From assembly GCF_900103935.1 (NCBI RefSeq), contig NZ_FNIC01000009.1, forward strand, positions 1 to 64,000: a stretch of 64,000 nucleotides of DNA, read 5' to 3'. The position numbers were made by a program, and so were the translations under genes. The notes below the pieces were generated by a model, which was given only the letters and a program-made list of their open reading frames with translations, was not told the DNA's origin and made no database searches. The DNA comes from Nocardioides szechwanensis (GTDB taxonomy: Bacteria > Actinomycetota > Actinomycetes > Propionibacteriales > Nocardioidaceae). How positions within the stretch are numbered: position 1 is the first letter of the stretch; each line of letters starts with the position of its first letter. Positions 1 through 8,284 of this stretch are shown in pieces.

Positions 1-301
1 AGTCGACCGAGACGTTCCACTCCACGGCGCCAGCAGCGTCGGCTTCAGCGACCAGACGAGCGTGGATCTTGTCCCAGGTTCCGTCCGTGCTGAACCGCTT
101 GTGACGCTTCCAGATCGTCTGCCACGGCCCGAAGGACTCCGGCAGGTCCCGCCACGCCACCCCGGTCCGGAGCCGGTAGACGATGCCTTCGATCACCTGC
201 CGGTGATCGCGGAACGGCCGTCCCCGCTGCCCGTCAGAGGAGGGCATCAGAGGCTCGACCCGAGCCCATTGAGCGTCAGTCAGCACAGCAGAACGCGACA
301 T
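1..301 (-). CDS. IS5-family transposase, N-terminal part
   Basis: About 100 residues are visible from an ATG at 301 and run off the window edge. The start MSRSAVLTDAQWARVEPLMP, then GRPFRDHRQVIEGIVYRLRT and the WRDLPESFGPWQTIWKR stretch are the DUF4096 N-terminal domain typical of IS5/IS427 transposases. The catalytic DDE residues would lie downstream and are not visible. In many elements of this group the transposase is made from two frames by programmed frameshifting, which cannot be tested here. Confidence 0.85.
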   Translation of the reverse strand, partial: MSRSAVLTDAQWARVEPLMPSSDGQRGRPFRDHRQVIEGIVYRLRTGVAWRDLPESFGPWQTIWKRHKRFSTDGTWDKIHARLVAEADAAGAVEWNVSVD

Positions 302-348
302 GAGTCAACAATCCCGGACCGACCCCGCTGTCTTTAGGAGACACGCCC
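1..348 (-). mobile_element. IS5-family insertion sequence, one end (continues beyond the window)
   Basis: The segment holds the 5' part of a transposase read on the minus strand. It ends in a terminal-repeat-like sequence that reads GGGCGTGTCTCCTAAAG on the minus strand from 348. That resembles termini of the IS427 group of IS5 elements. A TA dinucleotide, the usual target duplication of that group, follows at 349-350. The other end and the rest of the transposase lie outside the window, so completeness cannot be judged. Confidence 0.75.
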
Positions 349-977
349 TAGCCGTCTGCGGCAGCGGTCGCGATGCTGACGCACCAGCGGCTCGCGCGGT
401 CCTGCTGGGCGGTGGCAGCGACCGTCGTCGGCGTCGACAGCTGGCAGGTGAGCCAGGCATCGCCGAACAGGCCGCGGTAGGACCGCAGCCGCGTGCCGCC
501 GTCCTCGCACACGAGTGCCAGTGACGGCACGCCGTACGCCGGGGCGCCGGCGTCGGGCTCGCAGCCCGCGCGCTTGCGCGCCTCGTCGATCAGGGAGTCG
601 GCCGCCGCTGGGGTCACCGGTGGCACGAACACCCAGGCGCGCGCCACCGTGCCGTCCGCACCGCGCCAGGCACAGCTGAACTCGTGAGCAACGTCACGGA
701 CCGTGCCCGCGACCTTGGCGCGGTCGCCGTTGCCGTAGGCGGCGGTGGCGATGGACTCGCCGGCGAGCGCCTCGGTCACGGCCTCGTCGGGCACCGTGTC
801 GCAGAACTCCGTCCGCTGCGCGACGAGCTCGGTCGTGTCGAACTCGCTGAGCGGGACGCTGGGCACGTCGACGGTGGCCGGAGCCTGTGGTTCCTCGCCG
901 TCGGTGACCAGTACGCCGACTCCGACCGCGACCGCCGTCGCGCCCAGCGCGAGGAGGAGGGACCGGACGACGCGCAC
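348..977 (-). CDS. Envelope protein of unknown function with one N-terminal membrane segment
   Basis: From a GTG at 977 the product is 209 residues. A hydrophobic segment (about residues 5-24, [20 protein letters not shown]) is followed by an acidic, proline-rich linker and a globular region with several cysteines (FCDTVP, FSCAW, AGCEPD, LVCEDG, LTCQL, RWCVS). This suggests a membrane-anchored extracytoplasmic domain with disulfides. It somewhat resembles DUF3558-type proteins, but I do not assign a family. The start is chosen because TATGGT lies six bases upstream; an upstream in-frame start at 1052 would overlap ftsE. The TAG stop sits exactly at the IS junction, so the original C-terminus may be altered. 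Confidence 0.6.
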   Translation of the reverse strand: MRVVRSLLLALGATAVAVGVGVLVTDGEEPQAPATVDVPSVPLSEFDTTELVAQRTEFCDTVPDEAVTEALAGESIATAAYGNGDRAKVAGTVRDVAHEFSCAWRGADGTVARAWVFVPPVTPAAADSLIDEARKRAGCEPDAGAPAYGVPSLALVCEDGGTRLRSYRGLFGDAWLTCQLSTPTTVAATAQQDRASRWCVSIATAAADG

Positions 978-1026
978 GCGACCACCATACGGAGAACGCC
1001 GATCCGTCTCGGCTACTGTCTTTTCA
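978..1026. promoter_or_regulatory. Divergent leaderless promoters (envelope protein / ftsE)
   Basis: TATGGT (minus strand, 984-989) lies six bases before the GTG at 977. TACTGT (plus strand, 1014-1019) lies seven bases before the GTG at 1027. Both predict transcripts that begin at the start codon. The -35 elements are not obvious. Confidence 0.5.
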
Positions 1027-1719
1027 GTGATTCGCTTCGAGAAGGTCTCCAAGGCCTACCCCGGTCCGGGAAAACCCGCCCTCGACAACGTGTCGGTCGA
1101 CATCGAGAAGGGCGAGTTCGTCTTCCTCGTCGGCGCCTCCGGCTCCGGCAAGTCCACGGCCCTGCGCCTGGTGACGCGCGAGACGCGTCCCACCGCCGGT
1201 CGGGTCTACGTCGCCGGCAAGGAGGTCAACCGGCTCGCCGGTTGGAAGGTCCCGCGGCTGCGCCGCCAGATCGGCACCGTCTTCCAGGACTTCCGGCTGC
1301 TGCCGAACAAGACCGTCTCCGAGAACGTCGCGTTCGCGCTCCAGGTGATCGGCAAGCCCAAGTCCGAGATCCGCCGCGTCGTACCCGCCACGCTCGAGCT
1401 GGTCGATCTCCAGGGCAAGGGGGACCGGCTGCCCGACGAGCTGTCGGGAGGCGAGCAGCAACGTGTCGCCATCGCCCGCGCGTTCGTCAACCGGCCGATG
1501 ATCCTGATCGCCGACGAGCCCACCGGAAACCTCGACCCGACCACGTCGGCCGGGATCATGAACCTGCTCGGCCGGATCAACGAGACCGGCACCACCATCT
1601 TGATGGCCACCCACGACGAGTCGGTCGTCGACCAGATGCAGAAGCGCGTCGTCGAGCTCGACCACGGCCGGGTGACCCGCGACGAGGCTCGCGGCGGCTA
1701 CGGATCGCAGGTGGGCTGA
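1027..1719 (+). CDS. ftsE: Cell division ATP-binding protein FtsE
   Basis: FtsE is the cytoplasmic ATPase that drives FtsX and controls a peptidoglycan hydrolase at the septum. The 230-residue length is normal for the family. Walker [10 protein letters not shown] is at residues 36-44, the LSGGEQQR signature begins near 139, and Walker B ends in DE at 163-164. The D-loop and H-loop (ATHDE) follow. The GTG at 1027 is supported by TACTGT seven bases upstream and by the family-typical start [12 protein letters not shown]. ftsX follows after one base, so the two are probably translationally coupled. Confidence 0.96.
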   Translation: MIRFEKVSKAYPGPGKPALDNVSVDIEKGEFVFLVGASGSGKSTALRLVTRETRPTAGRVYVAGKEVNRLAGWKVPRLRRQIGTVFQDFRLLPNKTVSENVAFALQVIGKPKSEIRRVVPATLELVDLQGKGDRLPDELSGGEQQRVAIARAFVNRPMILIADEPTGNLDPTTSAGIMNLLGRINETGTTILMATHDESVVDQMQKRVVELDHGRVTRDEARGGYGSQVG

Positions 1720-1720
1720 C

Positions 1721-2632
1721 GTGCAGCTGCGCCACTCCTTCACCGAGCTCCGCCAGGGGCTCCGCCGCAACGTGTCGATGCACATCGCGGTCGTGCTCAC
1801 CCTCTTCGTCTCGCTCACGCTCGTCGGGCTCGGCGTCCTGCTCAACCAGCAGGCCGTCCGTGCCGCCGACCAGTGGGGCAGCGAGCTCCAGATCACCGTC
1901 TACCTCTGCCGCGACAGCGACGACAACCCCGCCTGCCTCTCCGAGGTCACCGACCCCCAGAAGCAGGAGATCGAGCGGGTCGTCGACGAGAGCCCCGAGG
2001 TGGCCGACTGGCACACCGAGTCCAAGGCGGAGGCCTTCGAGAAGGTCAAGGAGCTCTTCGGGCCCGAGCGGTTCGAGGGCCCGGACGCCGCGCTGACCGC
2101 CGACGATATGGCGGAGTCGGTGTGGATCACGCTCGAGGACCCCGACGAGTACGAAGGCATCGTCAGCGAGCTGCGGGGCCGGGACGGGGTCGCCAGCATC
2201 CAGGACCTGCGTGACGTGGTCGGGCCGATCCTCAACTCGATCGACGCGCTCAAGTACGCCGCCATCGGCACCGCCGCCTTCCTGGTGCTGGCCGCACTGC
2301 TGCTGGTGGCCAACACCATCCGGCTCGCGGCCCTCGCCCGTCGCAAGGAGATCGGCATCATGCGCCTGGTGGGAGCCTCCACGCTCTACATCGCACTGCC
2401 GTTCCTGATGGAGGCGCTGGTGACCGCGTTGCTCGGGGTCGCGATGGCGGCCGGGGCCCTCGCGGCGTTCCTGAAGTTCGGGATCATCGACCGCGCCAGC
2501 CAGGGTCTGACGTTCATGCCGTGGGTCGGCTGGGAGGAGTACACCGTCACGGTGATCGTGATCGGGGCCCTCGGCCCGGTGCTGACGCTGCTTCCGACAC
2601 TCCTACTGACCCGCAAATACATCAAAGTCTGA
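1721..2632 (+). CDS. ftsX: Cell division protein FtsX, permease-like
   Basis: FtsX is the membrane partner of FtsE. The 303 residues show an N-terminal cytoplasmic part, a first membrane helix (about 20-42), and an extracytoplasmic domain containing two cysteines (LCRDSDDNPACL). Three C-terminal membrane helices then begin near residue 180. The extracellular loop is expected to contact a coiled-coil peptidoglycan hydrolase, and such an enzyme is encoded immediately downstream. The start is a GTG one base after the ftsE stop. Confidence 0.95.
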   Translation: MQLRHSFTELRQGLRRNVSMHIAVVLTLFVSLTLVGLGVLLNQQAVRAADQWGSELQITVYLCRDSDDNPACLSEVTDPQKQEIERVVDESPEVADWHTESKAEAFEKVKELFGPERFEGPDAALTADDMAESVWITLEDPDEYEGIVSELRGRDGVASIQDLRDVVGPILNSIDALKYAAIGTAAFLVLAALLLVANTIRLAALARRKEIGIMRLVGASTLYIALPFLMEALVTALLGVAMAAGALAAFLKFGIIDRASQGLTFMPWVGWEEYTVTVIVIGALGPVLTLLPTLLLTRKYIKV

Positions 2633-2686
2633 CCCGCGCCACCTACGGTTGAGGCGTTCACTTCCCCGAACACCTAAGGCAGACCT

Positions 2687-3973
2687 GTGCGCTTCTTCCC
2701 CAGCGCGTCTCGTCGGCGTACCGCGGTGGCCTCCCTGGCCCTGGCGGCGGCGCTCGGCGGGTCCGTAGTCCCCCTGGCCAACGCGACCGTCGACGACGAC
2801 CACCTGCGAGACCGACAGGACAACGTCGAGCAGCAGATCGAGCGCGCCCACGACGAGCTCGGCGAGACCAGCAAGCGAGTGCAGCGGGCGACTGCCGCCC
2901 TCGAGTCGGCCCGTTCCCAGCTCCTGGCCGCCAAGGCCGACCTGGCCGACGTACGCACGCGGCTCGCCGCCGCCCGGGCGCGCGACCGTGAGATGCAGGC
3001 CAAGCTGCTCGAGGCGCAGGCGGCCCTCGCTCAGGCCCGCCAGGATGTCCTCGACGGCCAGGCGGCGCTCGCCGTACAGCGTGAAGAGGTCGTCGACACG
3101 GTCAACTCGATCTACGCCGCCGGCGACCCCCAGCTGCTGGCGTTCGCCTCGCTGCTCGACGCCGACTCCCCGGAGGACCTCGTCCGCCGGCGCGGCGCGA
3201 CCGACGCGATCGTCGCCAGCGAGGACCGGGCCTACTCCGGGCTCCAGGAGGCCGAGATCCTCCTGCGCGTGCGCGAGATCGAAGTCGAGGACGCCAAGGA
3301 GGAGATGGAGACGCGGCGTGCCGACGCCGCCGAGAACCTCGCCATGGTGCGCGACCTGCTCGAGGAGGCGCGGGTCGCGAGGGCCAACGTCATCACCCGG
3401 CTCCAGACGACGCGTGAGGCCCGCCAGGTGGCGCTGTCCGCCCGCGCCCATGACAAGCAGGTGCTGCGCACGCTCAAGAAGCGCGAGGAGCGGATCAAGC
3501 GGGCCATCATCGCGGCCGCCGCCCGGGCCGCTGCCCGCGCCGCCCGCAACGGCAGGCAGGGCTACCAGGGCAGCACCGGCGGGATCTTCGCGATGCCGGT
3601 CAACGGCTACGTCACCTCGCCGTTCGGTTACCGCGTCCACCCGATCTACGGCTACTACGGCCTCCACGACGGCACCGACTTCGGCGTCGGCTGTGGCCAG
3701 TCGCTGTTCGCGGTCGCCGGGGGCACGGTGTCCAACACCTACTACTCCTCGGTCTACGGCAACCGCCTCTACCTCAACGTCGGCCAGTACAACGGCAAGA
3801 ACATCACCGTCGTCTACAACCATGCCGCCGGCTATCGGGTGGCCGAGGGGGAGCGCGTGGCTCGCGGCGAGGTCGTCGGGTACGCCGGGTCGACCGGCTG
3901 GTCGACCGGATGCCACCTGCACTTCACGTTGCTGGTCAACGGTGAGCCCGTCGACCCGATGAGGTACATGTAA
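2687..3973 (+). CDS. Secreted M23-family peptidoglycan endopeptidase with coiled coils (likely FtsEX effector)
   Basis: The 428-residue protein has a signal peptide (about 1-32), then long coiled coils with repeated Glu/Arg/Ala heptads (about 37-285), then a C-terminal M23 (LytM) domain. The zinc ligands are visible as H327/D331 (HDGTD) and the HLH motif at 410-412. This is the EnvC/PcsB-like layout of hydrolases that are switched on by FtsEX. In mycobacteria the FtsX partner is an NlpC/P60 enzyme, so an M23 enzyme in this slot is a different solution. GTG start at 2687; AAGG lies upstream at 2674-2677. Confidence 0.9.
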   Translation: MRFFPSASRRRTAVASLALAAALGGSVVPLANATVDDDHLRDRQDNVEQQIERAHDELGETSKRVQRATAALESARSQLLAAKADLADVRTRLAAARARDREMQAKLLEAQAALAQARQDVLDGQAALAVQREEVVDTVNSIYAAGDPQLLAFASLLDADSPEDLVRRRGATDAIVASEDRAYSGLQEAEILLRVREIEVEDAKEEMETRRADAAENLAMVRDLLEEARVARANVITRLQTTREARQVALSARAHDKQVLRTLKKREERIKRAIIAAAARAAARAARNGRQGYQGSTGGIFAMPVNGYVTSPFGYRVHPIYGYYGLHDGTDFGVGCGQSLFAVAGGTVSNTYYSSVYGNRLYLNVGQYNGKNITVVYNHAAGYRVAEGERVARGEVVGYAGSTGWSTGCHLHFTLLVNGEPVDPMRYM

Positions 3974-4005
3974 TCCGCATTGACCGGTCCTGAGAGACTG
4001 GTGAG

Positions 4006-4485
4006 ATGCCAAAGGAGCAGGGGCGCAAGAACGTCGCGCAGAACAAGAAGGCGCGACACGACTACTTCATCGAGGACACCTTCGAGGCCGGCATGGTCCT
4101 CCAGGGCACCGAGGTGAAGTCGTTGCGGATGGGCCGGGCCTCGCTGGTCGACGGGTTCGTCGACATCGACGGACACGAGGCCTGGCTGCACGGCGTCCAC
4201 ATCCCGGAGTACACCCAGGGCACCTGGACCAACCATCCCGCCCGCCGCAAGCGCAAGCTGCTGCTCAACCGGGTCGAGATCGACAAGATCGAACGCCGAG
4301 TCAACGAGAAGGGCCTCACGGTCATCCCGCTGGCGATCTACTTCGTCGACGGTCGCGCCAAGGTCGAGATCGGCCTGGCCAAGGGCAAGAAGTCGTGGGA
4401 CAAGCGGCACACGCTGGCCGAGCGCCAGGCCTCCCGCGAGGTCGAGCAGGCCGTCGGCCGCCGCCTCAAGGGCATGGATGACTGA
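4006..4485 (+). CDS. smpB: SsrA-binding protein SmpB
   Basis: SmpB binds tmRNA and places it in the A site of stalled ribosomes. The 159 residues carry the family signatures [26 protein letters not shown] and HIPEYTQG, and the basic C-terminal tail ([23 protein letters not shown]) that enters the mRNA channel. It ends overlapping the amidohydrolase start by 8 bp and lies about 1 kb upstream of its RNA partner ssrA. GAGACT at 3994-3999 stands six bases before the ATG, a possible leaderless promoter inside the ftsE-M23 run. Confidence 0.97.
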   Translation: MPKEQGRKNVAQNKKARHDYFIEDTFEAGMVLQGTEVKSLRMGRASLVDGFVDIDGHEAWLHGVHIPEYTQGTWTNHPARRKRKLLLNRVEIDKIERRVNEKGLTVIPLAIYFVDGRAKVEIGLAKGKKSWDKRHTLAERQASREVEQAVGRRLKGMDD

Positions 4486-5359
4486 GGCCCACCCCGACAC
4501 TCCTGCGGCTCGTGCGTTCTGGCAGGAGCTCGGGCTGCCCGGGCTGTTCGACGTGCACGTGCACTTCCTGCCGGAGAACATCCAGCGCGCGGTCTACGCC
4601 GTCTTCGACGCGGCCGGGCCCAAGATCGGGCGGGAGTGGCCGATCCGCTACCGACTGCCGCACGCCGAGCGGGTCGAGGTGCTGCGCGGCTTCGGCGTAC
4701 GCCGCTTCTCGACACTGCCCTACGCCCACAAGCCCGGCGTCGCGACCTACCTCAACGACTGGTCGCGCGACTTCGCGGCGGGGGTGCCCGAGGTGCTCCG
4801 CTCGGCGACGTTCTTCCCCGAGCCCGACGCGCCGGCGTACGTCGCGGAGCAGGTCGCGGGCGGCGTCGAGGTGTTCAAGATCCACGTCCAGGTGGGGGAG
4901 TTCCACCTCGACGACCCGCTCCTCGACCCGGTCTGGGGGCTCCTCGAGGACGCCGGCACACCGATCGTCGTGCACGCCGGCTCCGGCCCGGTCGGCAACG
5001 AGTTCACCGGTCCCGACCCGCTGCGCCGGGTGCTGGAGCGCTACCCACGGCTGTGCGTCGTCGTCGCGCACATGGGTGCTCCCGAGTGCGAGGAGTTCCT
5101 CGTGCTCGCCGAGACCTACGAGCGGGTCCACCTCGACACCACCATGGTGTTCACCGACTTCTTCCCGGCCTATCCCGGGGAGCTGCTCCCGCGGCTGCGC
5201 GACCTCCAGCCCAAGGTGCTGCTCGGCAGCGACTTCCCGACCATCCCCTACCCCTACTCCCACCAGCTCGAGGGGCTCGCCCGCACCGGCCTGGGCGACG
5301 ACTGGCTGCGTGACGTCTGCTGGCTCAACGGGGCCCGGCTCTTCGGGACAACCGCTTAG
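4478..5359 (+). CDS. Amidohydrolase family (amidohydrolase-2) metal-dependent hydrolase
   Basis: The 293-residue TIM-barrel hydrolase has the amidohydrolase-2 metal-site pattern: DVHVHFLP at the first strand, a conserved His in [22 protein letters not shown] and LLGSDFP near the end. This group hydrolyses or decarboxylates small organic acids, and no substrate can be read from the sequence. It overlaps smpB by 8 bp (ATGACTGA) and so is probably coupled to it. Its TAG stop lies inside the left arm of a long hairpin. Confidence 0.85.
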   Translation: MTEAHPDTPAARAFWQELGLPGLFDVHVHFLPENIQRAVYAVFDAAGPKIGREWPIRYRLPHAERVEVLRGFGVRRFSTLPYAHKPGVATYLNDWSRDFAAGVPEVLRSATFFPEPDAPAYVAEQVAGGVEVFKIHVQVGEFHLDDPLLDPVWGLLEDAGTPIVVHAGSGPVGNEFTGPDPLRRVLERYPRLCVVVAHMGAPECEEFLVLAETYERVHLDTTMVFTDFFPAYPGELLPRLRDLQPKVLLGSDFPTIPYPYSHQLEGLARTGLGDDWLRDVCWLNGARLFGTTA

Positions 5360-5416
5360 CCTGGATCCACCGATGGGCGGCGTCGCGTAGCAGCCGGAGA
5401 TCGGTGGATCCAGGCT
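5358..5416. terminator. Perfect 17-bp inverted repeat after the amidohydrolase gene
   Basis: AGCCTGGATCCACCGAT (5358-5374) pairs perfectly with ATCGGTGGATCCAGGCT (5400-5416) around a 25-nt loop. The left arm begins within the amidohydrolase stop codon. It can act as a factor-independent terminator before ssrA, although no U-tract follows. The long loop and BamHI-like core also fit a dispersed mobile hairpin. Confidence 0.6.
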
Positions 5417-5462
5417 TAGGTCCTTGCCCGTGCGCCCCGTAGACTGAAGTCACAACTCAAGA

Positions 5463-5830
5463 GGGGCTGATCGGTTTCGACTTGGGACGTTAGTTCCAGG
5501 GGAAGCGGGTCGAGAAGCCAACGTCATCTCGTAAACGATCGTTGGAAACCTATAACTGCCAACACCAATCGCAGTTCCTTCGCTCTCGCTGCCTGAGCAG
5601 TGATCGAAGCGCACACCCGGGCACCCGTCTCCGTCCCGGATCTGTGCGTCATCTAGGAGACTTGCCGCTCAATCCGCGTCGCGGAGGTTGAGCGGGACAA
5701 TTCCGTGACTGAGCCTGTCGGGGACGTGTTCGTGCGAGCCCCGGGGCCGAGAAAAGCGACATCACGAACTGCACCCGGAGAAGACCTGGTTCGACGCTCG
5801 AGGACGCGGGTTCGATTCCCGCCAGCTCCA
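5463..5830 (+). ncRNA. ssrA: Transfer-messenger RNA (tmRNA)
   Basis: tmRNA rescues stalled ribosomes and tags the nascent chain for degradation. The 5' end GGGGCUG (5463-5469) pairs with CAGCUCC (5823-5829) to form the acceptor stem, followed by discriminator A5830; CCA is not encoded. The T arm (GGGTTCGATTCCC) is directly upstream of the acceptor strand. The tag frame starts at GCC 5558 and ends at TGA 5594-5596. Pseudoknot-forming repeats flank the tag. smpB lies upstream in the same orientation. Confidence 0.95.
5558..5596 (+). CDS. tmRNA tag reading frame (ANTNRSSFALAA)
   Basis: The resume codon is GCC, and twelve codons read ANTNRSSFALAA before TGA. The ALAA end is the standard ClpXP/ClpAP-type degradation signal. 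The frame has no start codon because translation resumes from the stalled peptide. Confidence 0.9.
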   Translation, partial: ANTNRSSFALAA

Positions 5831-5855
5831 CTCGTTCTGCCCTCTTGAAAGCACA

Positions 5856-5884
5856 AGCCGTGCCGACCTCGCGTCGGCACGGCT
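5856..5884 (+). terminator. Terminator hairpin after ssrA
   Basis: AGCCGTGCCGAC (5856-5867) pairs perfectly with GTCGGCACGGCT (5873-5884) around a 5-nt loop, 25 bases after the tmRNA 3' end. A weak T-containing tail follows. Confidence 0.8.
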
Positions 5885-5932
5885 CTGCTGTGTGCTGACC
5901 CGCCGCGATGTGGCACTCGTGCTCATCCTCGT

Positions 5933-5944
5933 TATGGTCCCCTG
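5933..5944 (+). promoter_or_regulatory. Leaderless promoter -10 for the secreted EEP protein
   Basis: TATGGT (5933-5938) ends six bases before the ATG at 5945, which places the predicted transcript start at the start codon. Confidence 0.45.
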
Positions 5945-6832
5945 ATGCCTATTCGACCTACCGCCCTCCGAGCCTCCATGCTCGCCGCGACGATCGTCAC
6001 GGGCGCCGCGGTCGGAGCCGGAGCGCTCCAGCCCGCCCCCGGAGCCGCCGTCGAGGACCGCTCTGAGCAGACGTCCACGAAGGCGACGCCCCCGAAGCCA
6101 GGCGACCCGTTCTCCTTCCGCATCGGCACCCTCAACATCCTCGGGAGCCAGCACGCGCGCCGTGGCACCAAACGTGCCGCCGCGCTCGCGCGCGCCATCC
6201 GGGACCGCGGCGTCGACCTCGTCGGCCTGCAGGAGGTCCAGGACGACCAGCTCGCGGTCCTGAAGGACCGGCGCCCCGGCTACCGGATCTGGCCCGGACA
6301 GTCCCTGGGCAACCAGGGTGTCCGCCTGCAGATCGCCTGGCGGAAGTCGATGTTCTCCCTGGTCGACTCCGGCTCCATCACCACGACGTTCGACCACCAG
6401 CAGCGCCCCATCCCGTGGGTCCGGCTGGAGAACCGGGCCTCGGGCGGGCAGTTCTACGCCATCGACGTGCACAACTCGCCCCGCGACCAGGAGCGCGCCC
6501 GCGACTCCGCCACCGCGGAGCAGATCGCGCTCATCAAGAGGCTGCGCGACTCGGGCAAGCCCGTCTTCATCCTGGGCGACACGAACGAGCACACCGAGTT
6601 CGTCTGCCGCGTCGCTGCGAAGACCGGCATGGTCGCCTCCAACGGGGCCTCCCACTCCCGGCGCTGCAACACCGGCGCCGCCCCGATCAAGGTCGACTGG
6701 GTCATGGGCACCGGCGGCCGGGTCGACTTCTCCAGGCACCGCGTCGACTACGGCGACCCGATCCGCTACGCCACCGACCACGCGTTCGTGCACGCGCGGG
6801 TGCAGGTCGCGCCAATGCGGCGCCGGGGCTGA
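5945..6832 (+). CDS. Secreted endonuclease/exonuclease/phosphatase-family protein
   Basis: The 295-residue protein has a signal peptide (about 1-35, ALRASMLAATIVTGAAVGAGAL) and a DNase-I-like EEP domain. Visible family motifs are RIGTLNILG (strand 1 Asn), GLQEVQ (metal-binding Glu), DVHNSP, ILGDTNEH (Asp/Asn pair) and TDHAFV (catalytic Asp-His). Substrates of this fold range from nucleic acids to phospholipids and inositol phosphates. Its secretion argues for an extracellular nuclease or phosphodiesterase. It is the first gene after ssrA and has its own promoter. Confidence 0.85.
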   Translation: MPIRPTALRASMLAATIVTGAAVGAGALQPAPGAAVEDRSEQTSTKATPPKPGDPFSFRIGTLNILGSQHARRGTKRAAALARAIRDRGVDLVGLQEVQDDQLAVLKDRRPGYRIWPGQSLGNQGVRLQIAWRKSMFSLVDSGSITTTFDHQQRPIPWVRLENRASGGQFYAIDVHNSPRDQERARDSATAEQIALIKRLRDSGKPVFILGDTNEHTEFVCRVAAKTGMVASNGASHSRRCNTGAAPIKVDWVMGTGGRVDFSRHRVDYGDPIRYATDHAFVHARVQVAPMRRRG

Positions 6833-6930
6833 CGCCCCGGCCGGCCCGGCCCGCGAGGGTGACTCCGCGCCTCCGGCTTCAGTCCTATGCGTCACAGCTT
6901 GATGAACGGGGTGCGTGCTTGGATCGGGGC

Positions 6931-7671
6931 GTGGACTGGGACGGCGCTCGGAACCTGGCGGACCTCGGTGGTCTGCCGACCGTCGATGGCGACAGGACGG
7001 CGTACGGACGGGTCTGGCGCTCGGCCGCTACGGAGTGGATGACGGCGACCGGCTGGCAGGCGGCGCGCGAAGCGGGACTGGTCCGCGTCGTCGACCTCCG
7101 CAACGAGATGGAGCGCGGTCGCCAGGAGCAGCATCCGGTCGTGGGCGAGGCGGTCACGAGCGGGATCGAGGTGGTGCTCGCGCCCACCGAGGATCCCGAC
7201 GACCCTGAGTTCCTGGAGGAGTGCGGTCCGTGGCTCGACCACCCGCGGTCTTGGGCGCCCAACGCCGCGCGCTACCCCGAGAAGCTCGCCCGGGTGTTCA
7301 CTGCCATCGCGGACTCGCCCGGCCCGGTGCTCGTCCACTGCGCCGGAGGTCGGGATCGGACCGGCCTGGTCACGTCCATGCTGCTGTCGCTGGCCGGCGT
7401 CGAGCGCGACGCGATCGCTGACCACTACGAGCAGGGCTTCCGCGGGGCGGGCGAGCACCGCGGGCACGGCCTCGGCTACGACCCGGACGCCGGTGAGTGG
7501 GTGCCCGCTGACGACGATGAGTGGAGTCCCGCCGAGCTGGACGCCGCCCTGGCCGACCGCCGGCCGGTGCTCCTCCAGTGGTTGGACGACATGGACGTCG
7601 CGGCGTACCTGACCGACGCGGGCCTGGGCCCCGACCAGATCGAGAGGCTCCGGCGCCTCCTGCGTGCTTGA
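6931..7671 (+). CDS. Tyrosine-protein phosphatase-like (IphP type)
   Basis: The 246-residue enzyme carries the P-loop HCAGGRDRTG, with the nucleophile Cys at residue 137 and Arg at 143. The N-terminal DWDGARNLADLGGLP and WRSAATEW motifs are typical of bacterial Y_phosphatase3/IphP proteins, which act on phosphotyrosine or phosphoinositides. The GTG at 6931 is chosen because the family motif begins directly there; a TTG at 6919 is an alternative. The stop overlaps the start of the methyltransferase gene, so the pair is coupled. Confidence 0.85.
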   Translation: MDWDGARNLADLGGLPTVDGDRTAYGRVWRSAATEWMTATGWQAAREAGLVRVVDLRNEMERGRQEQHPVVGEAVTSGIEVVLAPTEDPDDPEFLEECGPWLDHPRSWAPNAARYPEKLARVFTAIADSPGPVLVHCAGGRDRTGLVTSMLLSLAGVERDAIADHYEQGFRGAGEHRGHGLGYDPDAGEWVPADDDEWSPAELDAALADRRPVLLQWLDDMDVAAYLTDAGLGPDQIERLRRLLRA

Positions 7672-8252
7672 ATCGAGTCGTGTACGACCCGGTGGACGCC
7701 GCGTTCGCCGCGGCCCCGCGCGAGGAGTTCCTGCCGCGGGACCAGCGCGAGCGGGCGTCGTACGACGGGCCGCTCGACATCGGCCACGGGCAGACGAACT
7801 CGCAGCCGAGGACGGTCGCGGCCATGCTCCGCCTGCTCGAGGTGCAGCCGGGCGACCGCGTGCTCGACGTGGGCTCGGGCTCGGGGTGGGCCACCGCGCT
7901 GCTCGCGCACCTGACCGGGCCGGCCGGCTATGTCATCGGGGTCGAGATCAAGCCCGACCTGGTCGCGTTCGGCGCGGCCAACCTGGCGCGGGTCGGTCCG
8001 ACGTGGGCCTACATCGTCGCCGCCCGGCCGGGGGTGCTCGGGCTGCCGGACCACGCGCCGTTCGACCGGATCCTGGTGTCCGCGCAGGCGCGCCGGCTCC
8101 CGGAGGCACTCGTGGCCCAGCTCGGCGCGGGCGGCCGGATGGTGCTGCCAGTCGACGGGACGATGCTGCTCGTCGAGCAGCAGGAGGGGGAGCCCCGAGA
8201 CGTGCCCCGGGTGACCCGGCACGGCAGCTACCGGTTCGTGCCGCTGCTCTGA
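7668..8252 (+). CDS. Protein-L-isoaspartate O-methyltransferase-like enzyme
   Basis: The 194-residue Rossmann methyltransferase has motif I VLDVGSGSGWATALLA and the PCMT-type upstream segment PREEFLPRDQRERASYDGPLDIGHGQTNSQP. Family members methylate isoaspartyl residues so that damaged proteins can be repaired. The C-terminal VDGTMLLVEQQEG replaces the usual GGR-type end. The start is TTG 7668, overlapping the phosphatase stop as TTGA; GTG 7680 is an alternative. Confidence 0.85.
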   Translation: MNRVVYDPVDAAFAAAPREEFLPRDQRERASYDGPLDIGHGQTNSQPRTVAAMLRLLEVQPGDRVLDVGSGSGWATALLAHLTGPAGYVIGVEIKPDLVAFGAANLARVGPTWAYIVAARPGVLGLPDHAPFDRILVSAQARRLPEALVAQLGAGGRMVLPVDGTMLLVEQQEGEPRDVPRVTRHGSYRFVPLL

Positions 8253-8284
8253 CTCAGGCCCGGGCTGGTGGTTGAATGCCGGGC

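Noticed and set aside
745-1026. 94-residue N-terminal extension of FtsE
   Set aside because: It overlaps the divergent gene, and the family start MIRFEKVSK is at 1027 with a -10 box just upstream.
684-2096. A 470-codon plus-strand frame across ftsE
   Set aside because: ftsE and ftsX explain the region with full motifs. The alternative frame has low-complexity Arg-rich sequence.
5821-5850. Possible integration site (att) at the 3' end of ssrA
   Set aside because: tmRNA ends are common integration targets, but I found no second copy of the 3' end and no integrase downstream.
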